62,793 nucleotides of DNA from assembly GCF_007827595.1 (NCBI RefSeq), contig NZ_VISR01000042.1, positions 1-62,793 of the forward strand, in the 5' to 3' direction. The position numbers and the translations under genes were made by a program. The stretch is from Streptomyces sp. BK340. Lineage in GTDB: Bacteria > Actinomycetota > Actinomycetes > Streptomycetales > Streptomycetaceae. How positions within the stretch are numbered: the first letter of the stretch is position 1; each line of letters opens with the position of its first letter. Below, one piece after another: positions 62,428 through 62,793 of the stretch. Under the pieces are notes generated by a model. It was not told where the DNA came from. It ran no database searches and saw nothing but the letters and a program-made list of their open reading frames with translations.

Positions 62428-62793
62428 TCATTGCGCGGACACGAGTCCAATACGTGATGCCCCCGTCTCCGGAGAAGTCCCGTCATCGGGGCGCGGTTGC
62501 TGATCGGGGCTGAGGGCGGAGTCGGAGTGCTGGTCGGCCTCGTGAAGACTCTCGCTGGCCCCACCAACGTGGAGTGCCCGATGGCCCGTGTGCTGTGCGG
62601 CCAGGCTCGTGCGGTCGGTGGGCCGGCCGGCCATGGTGGAGAGGCTGTCATACGTCAGGGCGAGTTGTGAGGAGCGTTCTTGCTCGCTACCCCCGGCCGT
62701 GGCGTCAATGAGTGCGCGGATGGTGGACTCCTCGGAGCGGAACCAGGCGAGTGCGGCGTTCGCGTCCGGCAGACGCGGGAGTGCTCCGGGTGG
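62428..62793 (-). CDS. C-terminal end of a possible regulator gene (continues beyond window)
   Basis: The minus-strand frame is open to the right edge. It has ANAALAWFRSEESTIRALIDAT, a pattern found in the TPR part of SARP/NB-ARC regulators, then a low-complexity tail ending at 62428. It may be a truncated or frameshifted gene. Confidence 0.45.
   Translation of the reverse strand, partial: PPGALPRLPDANAALAWFRSEESTIRALIDATAGGSEQERSSQLALTYDSLSTMAGRPTDRTSLAAQHTGHRALHVGGASESLHEADQHSDSALSPDQQPRPDDGTSPETGASRIGLVSAQ

Overview
The window is GC-rich actinobacterial DNA, almost certainly from a Streptomyces or close relative. The evidence is the high third-position GC, frequent GTG starts, GTGA stop/start overlaps, a WhiB regulator, an AfsR/SARP-type regulator, a terpene cyclase, a mycosin-like protease and several decayed insertion sequences. 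I see no ribosomal, tRNA or core metabolic operon, so it reads as accessory chromosome.

Layout. (1) 1-12956: the 3' part of a giant gene (more than 3,940 residues in the window, open at the left edge). It encodes a 'lonely Cys'-type protein carrying a cholera-toxin-like ADP-ribosyltransferase domain, two copies of a helical plus single-Cys module, and six beta-rich repeats. An HExxH metallopeptidase gene follows 12 bases later and is split by an apparent one-base loss. (2) 13313-16243: a small secreted protein, a degenerate but well-bounded IS630 element, an IS5-type remnant and a small membrane protein. (3) 16531-19404: a class I terpene synthase, an EamA exporter and a VOC protein. (4) 19644-35217: mostly plus-strand genes for cell-envelope functions. 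These are an anchored golvesin-C-like protein, a beta-helix/double AAA+ ATPase, a mycosin-like protein lacking the catalytic Asp, a secreted protein, a double-sensor HAMP protein, PgsB- and PgsC-like poly-gamma-glutamate synthase subunits, a Tat-type NlpC/P60 hydrolase and a glutaminase. An intact IS200/IS605 element (TnpA plus TnpB) lies directly in front of the mycosin ribosome binding site. (5) 35334-36422: hairpin and IS30/IS3 remnants.

(6) 36522-56118: a broad amino-acid and redox region. It holds an FMN-dependent nitronate monooxygenase/FabK-like enzyme, an orphan UbiX, an IclR regulator, a cytochrome P450, a homoserine dehydrogenase-like enzyme, an aldehyde dehydrogenase, a GNAT / N-succinylamino-acid racemase / M20 hydrolase set matching the known irreversible D-to-L amino acid inversion pathway, a P-loop protein, an ABC protein with a degenerate ATPase domain, an Lrp regulator, an M24 peptidase, a PucR regulator and an aspartase with an extra zinc-ribbon-like tail. 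A plausible reading is capture and inversion of D-amino acids, with a homoserine to aspartate semialdehyde to aspartate to fumarate route; this is inference from gene content.

(7) 56410-62793: regulators. These are a long WhiB protein, an ECF-like sigma factor, a small unknown protein, an AfsR-like SARP/NB-ARC/TPR regulator, and the end of a possibly related gene running off the right edge.

All calls come from reading the sequence; no database search was run. The strongest candidates for something new are the toxin-like ART domain inside the giant protein, the PgsBC locus without PgsA but with a sensor protein, hydrolase and glutaminase, and the set of 'catalytically odd' enzymes (mycosin Asp to Gly, ABC protein without Walker B Glu, P450 without the acid-alcohol pair, terpene synthase with Thr in the NSE motif).
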